Assembly (NCBI GenBank): GCA_024529925.1
Contig: JAFEUB010001521.1
Coordinates: forward strand, 564,001 to 628,000
DNA length: 64,000 bases
From: Ophthalmolycus amberensis
Lineage: Eukaryota > Chordata > Actinopteri > Perciformes > Zoarcidae
Direction: 5' to 3'
The position numbers and the translations under genes were made by a program. Below the pieces are notes generated by a model. That model was not told the DNA's origin. It saw nothing but the letters and a program-made list of their open reading frames with translations, and ran no database searches. Shown here piece by piece: positions 27,522 to 38,712 of this stretch; the first letter of the stretch is position 1; each line of letters starts with the position of its first letter.

Positions 27522-30500
27522 CTACCGACCAGCCTGAGGAAGACGGAGCGGTCCGGTCGGGTAGAGAGCGGCCGGGGTGTCAAACTCCACCACCTTCCCA
27601 GCATGCAGCACCAGCACCCGGTCGCAGTCCATGATGGTGTTGACCCTGGAGACACGAGAGTTTAAAAAACAAACAAAAGAGAAACACGAGAGCAGGAGCC
27701 TAATTCTGTCCAACGTGTCCACGGTTGACTGTAATATTAAAGAGCCGTCACCTGTGAGCAATAGTGAGGACGGTCTGGTGCTGGAACTTCTCTCTGATGG
27801 TCTGCTGCAGCAGTTTGTCCGTCTTCTGATCCACGCTGGCTGTCGCTTCATCGATGCACAGAACCTACAGGAGGGGAAACGTCGGGGGCGTTACGGTCCA
27901 CAGCTGTGGTGTCATTAGGAGCGGAGGTTACAGACGTGCAGGAGCTACTGGGACGGATATTTAAGGGGAAAACATTGCTTTGTTCAATTGACTTTGACAC
28001 GTTTTTTAAACTTTAAAACAAACATTTAGTTACAAGGGCAGCGTTGACAGACGCGTGTATGTTGGAGGTTAATTATTAGATCAACTGGCGGTGAGCTGTC
28101 AATCAATCGGAGTGAAATAGTTTTTAAATGAAGAGTTTTGTCTCAGCCCTCCTCAGTGAGCAGCGTGTGATGTTTAAACATGCGAGTAAGTGTCAGGCTC
28201 TCATGATGTGAACAAATCAAACCGTGTGATAAAAATAGAGCAGAACACAAGGAAATAGGTTCGGGCCGTAAATCAAACTCTAATCCTAAAGACATCCATG
28301 AAATCACACCCAGCTCTCTAAACACGTGCAAGTGGAGTGATCAGCACTAATTAGCATCATTAACAGCCGTGTTTGTGCAACTGATGACGTTTGACGATCA
28401 TAATTAGACTTCATCGAGCTCGTCTCCGAGCGACCGATTCTATTTGAGCTGAATGAACGTGAGTTGTGTTCTACTGGATTCTACTGCAGTGAGCTGGTGG
28501 ACGAGCCTGCAGCTCCTCAGCCAGGTGAGCAGCTCCACGCTGCTCTGCCGGTGTGTGGAAAACTACTCTCATGCAGCTCGACATCAGATGCTGGTCGCCC
28601 GCGACGCGACGGAAAACATGATTCCAAAAGAAGCGCGTTTGTTTGGTTGCACTGTAAACACATATTGAAAAGGTGAATCTTTAAAAATGACAGCCGTGAC
28701 TTATGCAATGCTCAGAACACAGGAGCAGCTGGTTCACCGCTGCCTCCACCCAACAAGATTAAATTACTGTTTTTGTCAACGGCTTATTAAAGCGAGCATT
28801 GATAGAAGAACCTCATACAAACACACTTCATAACATCTGGACTGTCCCTTTAACAGGAAGAGAATAGAAGAGAATACAGAATATAGAGAAATAAGATTTA
28901 CTGGAGCATCGTTTAAACTGATGAGCTGGAGTAACTGCTCTGTGAGGAGTAACTGCTCTGTGAGGAGTAACTGCTCTGTGAGGAGTAACTGCTCTGTGAG
29001 GAGTAACTGCTCTGTGAGGAGGAACTGCTCTGTGAGGACTCACCTTGGCCTGAGTCAGCAGAGCTCTGGCCAGACACAGCAGCTGCCTCTGTCCCACAGA
29101 GAAGGACTTCCCTCTCTCCCCAACCTCAGCATCCAGACCACCTGACACACACACACACACACACACACCATTAGGAGTTACATCACTCTGAAGCTTTTGG
29201 GATGTGAAGCCACACATACAAATGTGACACAAGATCCGCTGCAGAGGAAGCTGCACCAGGTCGTGTTTTCATGTTTAGAGTACAAAGAGTAGAGATTCCA
29301 TTTCTCCTGCATCCAAAGCTAACTATTCAGAGTGTCTCCTCTTCTCCGTCCTCCCTTTTTCTTTCAAACATAAATTTAAAAAATGAGCAAGGAAGAGGAG
29401 GATGAGAAAGAGAAAAGGATGGTAGATTGCAGCTATAAGCTGACCTCCTGTAACCTCATGAGGTGTCCTGTAACCTGTCCTCCTGGGTGCACCCTTCCTT
29501 CAGATGTTCTGATCAACAATCACTGCCACAGAAGCAGGTGAAGGCTTTGATCACGCCACCGCACAGGAATGATAAAAGGGCGGAGTGCATTTTGCGAATT
29601 ACAGGACAGCGAGTCAGGCGGATTAACTGAACACAGACACGCCTGATGTTAATGAGCGTCGCTCTGCTCATCCTTAATTCACTGTCTCACCCCGTCTCAC
29701 CCGCCCCCGCTTCATCTCTCACCCATCCTGCCGACCACAGAGCCGAGGTGGCACTGGTCCACCACGTCCAGCAGCTGCTGGTCCGAGTGTCGCCCACACG
29801 GGTCCAGATTCTCCCTGACGGTCCCGCTGAACAGGAAGGGGTCCTGAGGAATAATGGCCAACCTGGACCTGCAGGGGGCGCCACCACAACACACAGAATG
29901 ACTTGTTATGCTTTTACTACAGTGTACAGAAGTCTGAATTAAGCTACAGATAATGTATGAAAAACAAGGACGATCTGTCCACCAAAGACAACGTCTAACA
30001 GAGGGAGGAATTATTAATTCACCACCACATACCTGAGCTGAGCCAGGCCCACGGTGCTGATGTCCAGCCCGTCCAGGAGGATCTGACCCTGGTTCAGCTC
30101 CGCCATGCGGAACAGGGCCAGGAACAGGGTGGACTTCCCGGAGCCCGTGCGTCCCACGATGCCCACCTTCTCCCCGGCTCGCACCACCAGGCTGACTCCG
30201 TCCAGGGCGTTGGGGAGACCGTCCCTGTAGGCCAGGACCACACCGCGGAGCTCCAGGCAGCCCTGCTCGGGCCACGCCGGCGGCAGCTGGCGGTGAAACA
30301 GAGAGGAGGAGGTGAAACATCATTACACATACAGCAAAAACACTGAGAAGCTTGTCTAACTTTGTATTAAATATCTGCTTCTTTTTTTTTTTAAGGGGGC
30401 CCAGACCTCATGTTGGGAACCACTGCTCGTTCATGTGCTCCATCAAACCCCCTCTTTCATGGCTGGTTATCAGTTTGGGTTCGTGGCGGCCTCACCTGTG

Positions 30501-32969
30501 TGTTCTGGTGCTGCGGCTCGGTAGGAAGCCCGGTGGAGTACTCCTCAGTTCTCTCCACGCTCACCAGCTGCATCTCAGTCTGGGTGAAGCTGAATATGAG
30601 GCCGCACAGCAGGAGCGTGATGGACAGGGCGTAGGACAGGGACAGACCCACCAGACCTGGAGACAGCAACACGCGTCACGGAAAACCGAGCCATCTCGCG
30701 TTACTGGCGCACGGCCACGGCGGCGGCGGACTCACCTGGATCGACAGAATTATACTGGTGCTGGACGACAGCGAGCACCCCGAGGCCGGTGACCACGACG
30801 ACGCCGATCAGCTGCAGGCGGATGCTCAGCCACTGCATGGCGGCGTTGCTCAGGAACAGGCAGCGTTGGTTCTGCTCCAGACGCCGGGCGATCTCCTCCT
30901 CGAACCTGCAACGACGAAAAGAGTCGGTGACGCAGTGAAACGGTGGTTAGCGCTGCAACTTATCTGGGCGTGAAACGGAGCATGTGGGCAGGGTGTGATG
31001 CCAGGGATCAGATCAAATCTTTCAGGGATTTGGTGTCTCTAAAATATGGAGTTTCTAGAGCCACGCGGATTAGCAACTTTGATTGTTGGACCAGGAAGCT
31101 GAGGAGCGATTCAAAAATAAAACCCACCCAGCCAGCCCAAAATCACAGCAACTTCTGGGAAGTAAAAATGAAGTTTTTTGCCAGAAGATTTGCTCATTTA
31201 TTCTCTAAACTTTCAGTCACATACTGGAGAAAGTGTGCAGCTGCCTTTTCTTGTTTTGTAGTAGTGAGCGGTAGTTTTTTCAGCTAACAAGTGTGATTTG
31301 GAGGATGGAAACAGTTGGCCAGTCGATCAAAATCACATCCGATTGTGTAAAAGTTCTGTATTTGTAATATCAAGAATATTTTTGCTTTTACAGGAAGAGC
31401 AAAGAGAGGAATTTTGATATACGAGTACTCAACGTAGCGAACAGCTAACAGTTCATGCAGGGACTCAGAATAAGAACCTGGAAAAGGTCGATTTCCTTTA
31501 ATCTCACCTCGTTTAAACAATTAAAACGGACTATTAAATGACCATAAAGATTAATGCTAGTCTAAAAATGTCGGTACATTTCCCCAAATATAAAAGTTGT
31601 TGACAATATGTGTGCAAATACTCTGAAAAGAAGGTCGAGACATCGATGAATCTATAGATGATCAGCAGATCATCTATAGATGATCAGCAGATCTATCATG
31701 ACCACTCGTCTCTCACCTGGCAGAGCTGCCGCTGGCCCGGATGGTTCCCAGACCGGTCAGCGTCTCGGAGAAGTGCGAGTAGACGGGCGACAGGGTGATG
31801 CTGCACAGGCGCTTCAGCTCCCGGGAGGTGTGTCGGTAGAAGCGCTGCGTGCAGTGGCACAACAGAGCCAGGGGCAGCAGGAGCGCCAGCACCCAGGGGA
31901 GGCCGTAGCTGATCACCACCAGCATGCCCAGCAGGCCGAACACGTTGGCCAGCAGGATGTTCAGGACGAACGGCAGGCTGTCGTCCACGGTGTACAGGTC
32001 CGAGGAGAACCGGTTGAGGATGCGGCCCATCGGGGCGGTGTCGAAGAAGGACACGGTGGCCTGAGGGGAGGGTGTGAACAGGAAGTTAAGACCAACCAAC
32101 CAAATGAACCCGGGGAGATAAAGTTCAGAGAAACGATCCTGAAGCTGCTCTAATCAATACTTTTATATTTATAAACACGTTTACAGTAACTTCCTGGCAT
32201 CCAGCTGCCAGGAAGTTACTGTTAAATCTACAGCAATCTTTTTACAGTGATGGTTCCTGTGACGTCCTCCCATCAGCTGGTCTGCTCAGGGAGGCTCGCC
32301 GCTCCGCTGACGCACCTTAAGGACGCGCTCCAGAAGCCTGTCGTGGATGACCGTGGCGGCGCAGATGGCTCCGTAGGCAAAGAGGAAGGCCCTGAGGGCG
32401 GTGAAGACGGTGTTGGCCGCCGCGACGGAGCCGTACACCGTCAGGTAAAACCTGACATCGGAGCTCATGTTGCTGCTGGAGGCGAGTGTTTGCAGAGAGG
32501 ACAGAGGAGACCTGAGCGGGAAGACGTCAACGTGTTACGAAGACTTCAGTGAAATGTTTTCAGAAAGACTTAAAAATAGTCTCGTTTATAAAACCGGTAA
32601 TCTGAGCTGTGATGAGGACATGTTACACTGATTACCGTTTAAAAAAAAAGATCAATAGAACAGCTGATCCAGACTTATGAACAGTTGTGAGCATATTATC
32701 GTGTTCTCAAGTGACATTGTGAAAATCTGGTGTAATCAAGAAAAAAACCATCTCTTTGAGTTACAACTACTATTGATTGGAGAACTTACATTAACCCTCC
32801 TGGTGAGAAGAGCAGCAGGTGTGGTGAGCCGAAGGCACACGAAGAGGAAGCGTTAGTTCTGGTGGAGCCGTTGTTTTTCAGCTCTGAGATCCAGTGAGAC
32901 AGCCACCAGTCAGACACGTTCTTAGAGGCTGAAGCACAAAACACACACACACACGCACACACACACACG

Positions 32970-33013
<44 letters not shown>

Positions 33014-34368
33014 GTTGTAAAGTGGATTCAAACGGGGGAACGTGAGAGTCATCATCTGCTGAGCGTCATCACTGCTCAGCTCGATCCAAACCTTGCATGA
33101 GGAGCAGCGACATCAGGATGGAGGCGGCCAGCCCTCCGCCCACAGCGACCCAGTAGGTCTGGTAAACGCTCCACGCCAGCCCGCCCACCTGCTTCTGCTC
33201 CGCCCCCAACAGGTCAGGGTCATCATCCACACCCAGATCAGGGGAGGAAGCCAGCTCCTCCTCCTCCTCCTCCTCCTCCTCCTCTTCCTTCTGCTGCTGC
33301 TGCACGCCATCTGGTTAAAGCCAAGAGGGGGACGTGGAAATAATGGGATTACTATAAAAGACCACCACACTGTACTGAAGAGTTTAATACACAGAAGTCC
33401 TGAGCCTGCTGTAATAACACATGTACATTAAAGAGAACCGGTACACAGACGTACAGATATATAGGCTAATATTAAATATTCATGAAGAGGAGGAGGTCAG
33501 CACGTCTCTTCTTCACGCAAAATTTGAAGTCCACAGTGTTCATTAAAAAAGTAAAACAAATGAGTACTTAAGCATAGTACAGAGCTAAATGGTAACAGCC
33601 CCACGCTAACTTGCTAACAATGCTAACATGCCGATCAGCAACATCCACACTCTTGAGTGAAGCAGTCCTGACTCCAGGTGAACAAACCTTGCTCTCTCAT
33701 GTTGTGCTCATTCTTCCGTTTCTTCGGCACCGCCTCGACCAGAGGCAGGATTTCTGCTGGTGTTCCTGTTAAGAAGGAACCCAGTCAGCATTCACAGGTT
33801 CTACAAGAACACAGCACGCAGCACTTCTCAACTTTAAAGAGCACGTTCCAAATATCCTAAGGGACAGTTGAGATGTTCAGAAGTGTGTTTGTATGATGGT
33901 TCTTCTCCACATTCTGTGTTCTCCTACACTAGATGTCACATGATGACAACAACCACGTGAGACATTCGCTCCCGTCTGAGCCGGATGTTTGTTTTCCACC
34001 TGTTTTGACGATCGTTCCGTTCTCCATGAGGACCACCATGTCGGCTTTGTCCACGAACTCCACGCGGTGCGTGCAAAGGATTCTGGTCTTCCCCCTGAGC
34101 AGCTCCATGATGCACTTCGTCATGAGGTGTTCGGCCACATCGGCGTCAACTGCTGCCAGCGGATCATCGAGGAGGTAGATGTCTTTGTCCTGCAAAAAAG
34201 AAAAGGTTGCATCACATGATACACCTGCTGATGAACCGTGGACACGTTTTTCTGGCTTCGTTGTAACTCTGTCGTGACATCAACTAAATGCAACCTATTG
34301 GCATCACGTTGTGAAGTGCTCTTGTCCTTGTTTTTCTGCACGTCTCTCTGGGCTTCAAGCAGAAGGCT

Positions 34369-34408
<40 letters not shown>

Positions 34409-37400
34409 CAGAGGACTCACCATGTAAACAGCTCTGGCGAGGGCCAGACGAGCCTTCTGTCCTCCGCTCAGAGTCACTCCGTTCTCTCCCACTTCTGTCC
34501 GGTCACCGTTCGGCAAAACCTGAAGAGGAAAGTTGTTGTTCAAACATATTAAATAATCACACAAACTGTATTATCGGGCTCCAGGCGGTCGATTGAAGAG
34601 CTCTCGCTCTGGACCAAAGCGTTAGACCGACCGATGGACGGTCGTCTCCGTCTTCAGAGTCCACGCTCAAAATGTGTCTCATTGTAAACAACCCAAAGAG
34701 TCGCTGAGACACCGCAGGTGAGACATGTAAAAGCAGGAGAAGACGCAGACATAAAAAGGGCGACGCGATCGTACGTTGAGGTCGTCGGAGAGGGCGCAGG
34801 CGTCGATCACAGCCTGGTAGAAGGCGGGGTCGTAGTCTTTGCCAAACAGGATGTTGTCCCGCACCGATGCATGCTGGATCCACGGCTCCTGAGACGCCAG
34901 ACCGAAGCCGGCCTCTCGGTCTGCGACGTACACCACCCCACTCAGCCTGGAGAGGAGAACACGGAGCGTTAGTTCATCTCTTCTGAGCTCGACATCAAAG
35001 AGTAAAAAAAAGTAGAATATGTACTGAGATGATTAGACGTATAAAAGGGGAACAAAAGGGGAATAAAAGGGGAATACGGAAGTAGAGTTTACCTGTTGAG
35101 TTCTCCAGTGAGAGCAGCCAGTAAGGAGCTCTTCCCACAGCCGACCTTCCCCACCACCACAACCAGAGAGCCCTGAAGCCAGAACACCGTACGTTACAAG
35201 ATTCAACATCAAAAAACACCTCATTAAAAGTGTCAAATCATTTTTATTTGACTTCAGTTATGTTGAAGACACACGAACTGAAAGTTTTCACCTTTAAAAG
35301 TATTTTTGGAATGAAACTACAATATTTAATATCCGGTTTTATCAACAGTGTACTGGTGGTGTTTTGTGTCAGTGTTGAACACGAGGCCACGGAGACAGTG
35401 AGGTGATCGTCATGTGATGCACGTGTTGGCGGAGGGATGCACCTTGGTGACGTGCAGAGTGAGGCTGTGCAGCAGCAGACTCCCTTTAGCAGCTCCAGCT
35501 TCACTTTCTCTCTCTTTGTCGGGCCCCTGCCAGGAAAATGTCCCCTGGCTCAACAGGATCGACGTCTGACTGTCTTCAGGAGACACTAGGGCAGATAGAG
35601 CGAGAGAAATAATGACAGATGATTATAATGACATTTAATGAGCAGAGCTTTCACATTTACTTTTTATGAAACATGAAAAGAGCTGGAGCTTTAAACAGTT
35701 TTAAGATGTTTGAAGAGAGCGACCGAACGGGACCAAGCGAATACTAAGCCGTGACCCGCTGCAGGTCAGCGGTGAGACGCAGCGTACCGAGGGCGTAGTA
35801 CGCCGGCAGATCCTGGTTGGTGAGTTTGAAGAAGCGTTGGATTCGCTCCAGAGACACTTTGGCCTCCAGGATGCCGTTGAGCACCCAGGGGAACGAGTTG
35901 AGAGGGACGATCAACATCCCCACCAGAGCCAGCGTGGTGAACACCTGCAGGGGACGAGATTACGCCGACTCGTCAAACATAATGGACATTTCAGGTTTGT
36001 AAAATGTTGTTTGTTTCCTCCCAAGCTCACTGTTTGCTCCAACACAGTTACAGCCCCCCCCCCCCCCCCACACCATCTTCTGAAAAAGGCTTCCCCACCT
36101 TGGCCGCAGTCAGCTGGTGTCCCAGCAGCACGTAGGTGACGAAGGTGAGGATGGAGATGACCACCGGCAGGGCGGCCCAGGTGTAGACACACATGGCGTC
36201 CAGGTACTTGAGGGCCTTGAGGTGGGACAGCTCTTGTTTACGACAGTCGGCCACCTTCTGAGTGAAGTGAGGCTCCCAGGCGTAGAACTTGATGACGCGG
36301 ATGCCGAAGAGGATCTCCGTCATCAGCTGAGAGAGAAAAGACGAGAAAAAACGGAATCTCGACAGTCGTATTTGGTAAATCTTCATGAATAAGGAATACC
36401 TTCACTCATCATTATTAATACTACTACCAATAATGCTGCTACCTCCATTGTGTCAAAACAACAGGACTTATCTGCTTCTCACCCGAACCCGGCTGTCCTT
36501 GTGCCGGAGCATTTGTTGGTTGTTGCTGAGGATTCGTGAAGCGAGGAACTTGTTGAAGGGCACCAGCAGCAGCGCCACGCAGAGCCCCCCGAGGAACGCC
36601 ACGCCCACCTGCAGGTACAGCAGGTAGAGGGTGACGGCAAACAGCAGGGGCAAGCTCCACAGCTCGTGGAAGCTGCTGAAGAAGTTGACCACGCGGTCGG
36701 TGTCCGTGCTCATCAGGTTCACCACCTCTCCCAGCGTGGTGCCGGCCAGGCTGCAGCCGCTGACCTGCAGGGCTTTGCTGTAAACGGCCGACACCAGAGC
36801 GGCGCGCGCCGACAGCGCCACCTTGGAGACCTCGAAGACGAAGATGTTCTGGAGGAAGGAAGAGAGAAGGGTGGTGGCAAAGAGCCCCAGAGCGCACCAG
36901 GCCCCCCAGCTGACTGGAGCTCCCTCGTCCTCCATGAAGTTCACCAGACTGCTGAGGAGCAGGGGACCTGTGAAGCTCAGCATGTTCACCGCCACCTTCA
37001 GCACGCCGAGGGCGTAGTAGCGCAACCCGAACGCCGTGTGCAGCACCCTCAGCAGGCCTACGTCACCCTGCAGCTCCAGTGGTTCCTCCCGGTAGTGTGA
37101 ACTCCAGGTGCCGCTCAGGAGGTTCCTGCTGACCGGCCGAGGCCACTGATCCCGCCCGTTACCGACTGCCGCCCCTCGTCGGCAGGCTTCCCAGCAGTGC
37201 TGGAAGTGTCGGCACACCACGGTAGTCCGAAGCTTCCGAGGGAGGTGATAGACATCAGCTGGTCTGTCCAGCTCCCCTCGCTGCCCTCGCCTGAGGAGAG
37301 GAGTCAGCCACAGGTAGAAGAGCCGAGAGACGCAGCCGCTCCCGTCCTCGGCCACCATCTCCCCTGTATCCGGCTGGGTGCTCTCTGGGACGAGTGGGGA

Positions 37401-38309
37401 TCCATCCGCAGCGTCGATGTGCAAAGTGTATCCGGCATCGCTGATGCAGGGAAACGCAAATGCCAGAAGATAAACCAGAAGGGGGAGCGTCCGGGCCGAG
37501 GCGAGCACAAAACGAGCAAATTCAAGAGGCTCCGCGAGGTTCAAATACTCCTGATCGTCGTAGTAAATCATCAGACTGACGACCAGGTTCGGGACACACA
37601 GAAGAACCAGTAGAAGCAGCAGAGGAGGTCCTCTGGTTCTCCTGAAAGCCGACCTCTGGAGCACCGTGACGGCACCGAAGTGGACCAGCCAGGCCAGGAC
37701 GGCGCAGCAGTCGGCCAGGACGTCCAGGTACAAGTCCGCCTGCTGCAGGAGGCTCACCAGCACCACGTCGGCAGCGAAGAGCAGCGCCGCCAGCAGAGCA
37801 GACACCCGCCGGAGTGTCCAGCCACAGGGGGGGGGCGTCTGGAGGAGGTCGCGTCTACAAAGCAGGAGCATCATTACAGAAAATACAACAGATGCATGAT
37901 AATAAATGGATTTCTGTGGCCAATACTGATGTGAGGTGGACAATAAACGCTAACTTTTAGATTGATAGCTTTATTTAGCCACTCATAAAACCAAAGTTTA
38001 GGGTAAAGACGTTTCACTGATGTGAACAAACTGCACGGTATGAAACTCTAGTGCGTGAACAAACCGTCTGGACAGACCAAGAAGAGCATGTTGTCAGAGT
38101 GAAGTCTACGTTTTGCAGACAGGTGTGACCCACCTTTGCACGGCGAGGTAGCAGGCGCTGAAGACGGCCATCCCCGCGTGAGGCACGGCTCCGAGGACCA
38201 GTTGGTTAAAACACGAGCTGATGTGTCCATCCTGCCACACGGGGAAAGGATTCTGCTCGTCCGAATGGCAGAAGCCTGCGAACAGCTCTGCTGGCCCAAA
38301 GACCCTCAT
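27522..38309 (-). CDS. abcc10: ABC transporter subfamily C member 10 (MRP7-type exporter)
   Basis: 21 exons: 38134-38309, 36483-37854, 36099-36326, 35788-35944, 35443-35585, 35093-35172, 34775-34946, 34421-34519, 34000-34189, 33688-33765, 33092-33310, 32790-32928, 32316-32511, 31717-32060, 30736-30905, 30496-30656, 30033-30286, 29723-29868, 29044-29141, 27752-27864, 27522-27645. Frame is continuous, about 1552 aa (human 1492). Order: TMD0 (first ~190 aa), TMD1, NBD1 (Walker A GKVGCGKSS 700-708, LSGGQ 793-797, Walker B YLLDD 814-818), acidic linker with a nine-Glu run, TMD2 (RFYLTVYG, TGLGTIRASG), NBD2 (GRTGSGKST 1353-1361, FSVGQ 1455-1459, VLCIDE 1475-1480). MVQ/QLVLGAVPHA-type N-terminus and GVVLAYRDGLPNALDGVSL match ABCC10 rather than other ABCC members. 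It is a plasma-membrane exporter of lipophilic conjugates and drugs. Exon 2 has a ~35-aa insertion against human. The last ~12 codons look frame-shifted (see findings). Confidence 0.93.
28930..29037. repeat. 18-bp minisatellite, six copies, abutting the abcc10 exon 19 donor
   Basis: Unit GAGTAACTGCTCTGTGAG on the plus strand, six copies, the last with GGA for GTA. In the transcript direction the array begins about five bases into the intron after exon 19 (GTGAGTCCTCACAGAGCAG), so every unit carries a TCCTCACAG acceptor-like string. Confidence 0.9.
29146..29168. repeat. (CA)n tract at the abcc10 exon 19 acceptor
   Basis: On the transcript strand this is about (TG)12 ending directly in TCAG, the 3' splice site of exon 19. 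The usual polypyrimidine tract is replaced by the TG repeat. Confidence 0.9.
32183..32222. repeat. Perfect 17-bp inverted repeat with 6-base loop
   Basis: ACAGTAACTTCCTGGCA at 32183-32199, loop 32200-32205, exact reverse complement at 32206-32222. It lies in the abcc10 intron between exons 13 and 14. It looks like a fragment of a palindromic fish repeat rather than a gene-specific element. Confidence 0.8.
32941..33009. repeat. (CA)n microsatellite upstream of abcc10 exon 12
   Basis: Nearly pure CA with a few CG steps. On the transcript strand it is a UG-rich run ending about 12 bases before the exon 12 acceptor (TTTTGTGCTTCAG). Confidence 0.9.
33255..33290 (-). repeat. GAG-codon run coding Glu9 in the abcc10 linker
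   Basis: CTC trinucleotides on plus read as GAG on the coding strand, giving nine consecutive Glu after QQQQK in exon 11. This is the poorly conserved linker between NBD1 and TMD2, also Glu-rich in human MRP7. Confidence 0.85.
34371..34405. repeat. (TG)n microsatellite just after the abcc10 exon 8 donor
   Basis: About 17 TG units on plus, read as CA repeats on the transcript strand and starting roughly 16 bases inside the intron after exon 8, the exon that carries the NBD1 LSGGQ signature. Confidence 0.9.
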
Positions 38310-38335
38310 CGCTCCTCCCGTTTCACCGCCGCCAT
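38306..38335 (-). CDS. Upstream ORF overlapping the abcc10 start codon
   Basis: Nine codons (MAAVKREER) whose TGA overlaps the abcc10 ATG in the sequence CGATGAGG. The uORF ATG (38333-38335) sits one base after a plausible acceptor TTTTCTAG, so it would be in the same exon as the main start. An ATGA arrangement can allow termination-reinitiation; this is inference, not shown by the sequence. Confidence 0.45.
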   Translation of the reverse strand: MAAVKREER

Positions 38336-38680
38336 CCTAGAAAACACCTTTAAGGGACGGAGAGAGATAACCGAGACGCTGGTTATTCATTATGAAAACC
38401 AGACAGAGGTGCGTGTCTGCCTTCAAAGCCACGATGTGAGTCACAGTGCAGATTAAAAAGGTGAGAAACATGTCAAAGTGTCACGTTAACCAAAATGCGT
38501 CCTCGCACAGGGTTGTTGAAAACAGTTACTGTACGCTGGGCAGCATCAAAACCCTCACACTAAATAACGTATGTTTGTCAAGAGGACTTTCTACAACCTG
38601 AAAGCATGAAAGACCGCTCAAATAACTGCAAGCTGTCCAACCATCTGACTGGACACAACCAAGTCTCTGTGGCAGCAGAT

Positions 38681-38712
38681 ATAGATATAGATATATATAT
38701 ATATATATATAT
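38681..38712. repeat. (AT)n-rich microsatellite
   Basis: TATAGATATAGATATATATAT tract, about 30 bases, in the region upstream of abcc10. Confidence 0.85.

Noticed and set aside
30352..30792. Plus-strand frame of 146 aa opposite abcc10 exons 15-16
   Set aside because: Antisense of GC-rich conserved coding exons; the minus-strand reading gives the ABCC10 sequence with correct splice sites.
36666..37613. Plus-strand frames of 138-144 aa opposite abcc10 exon 2
   Set aside because: Antisense of the 1.37-kb membrane-domain exon; no homology-like motifs, and the minus strand is plainly ABCC10.
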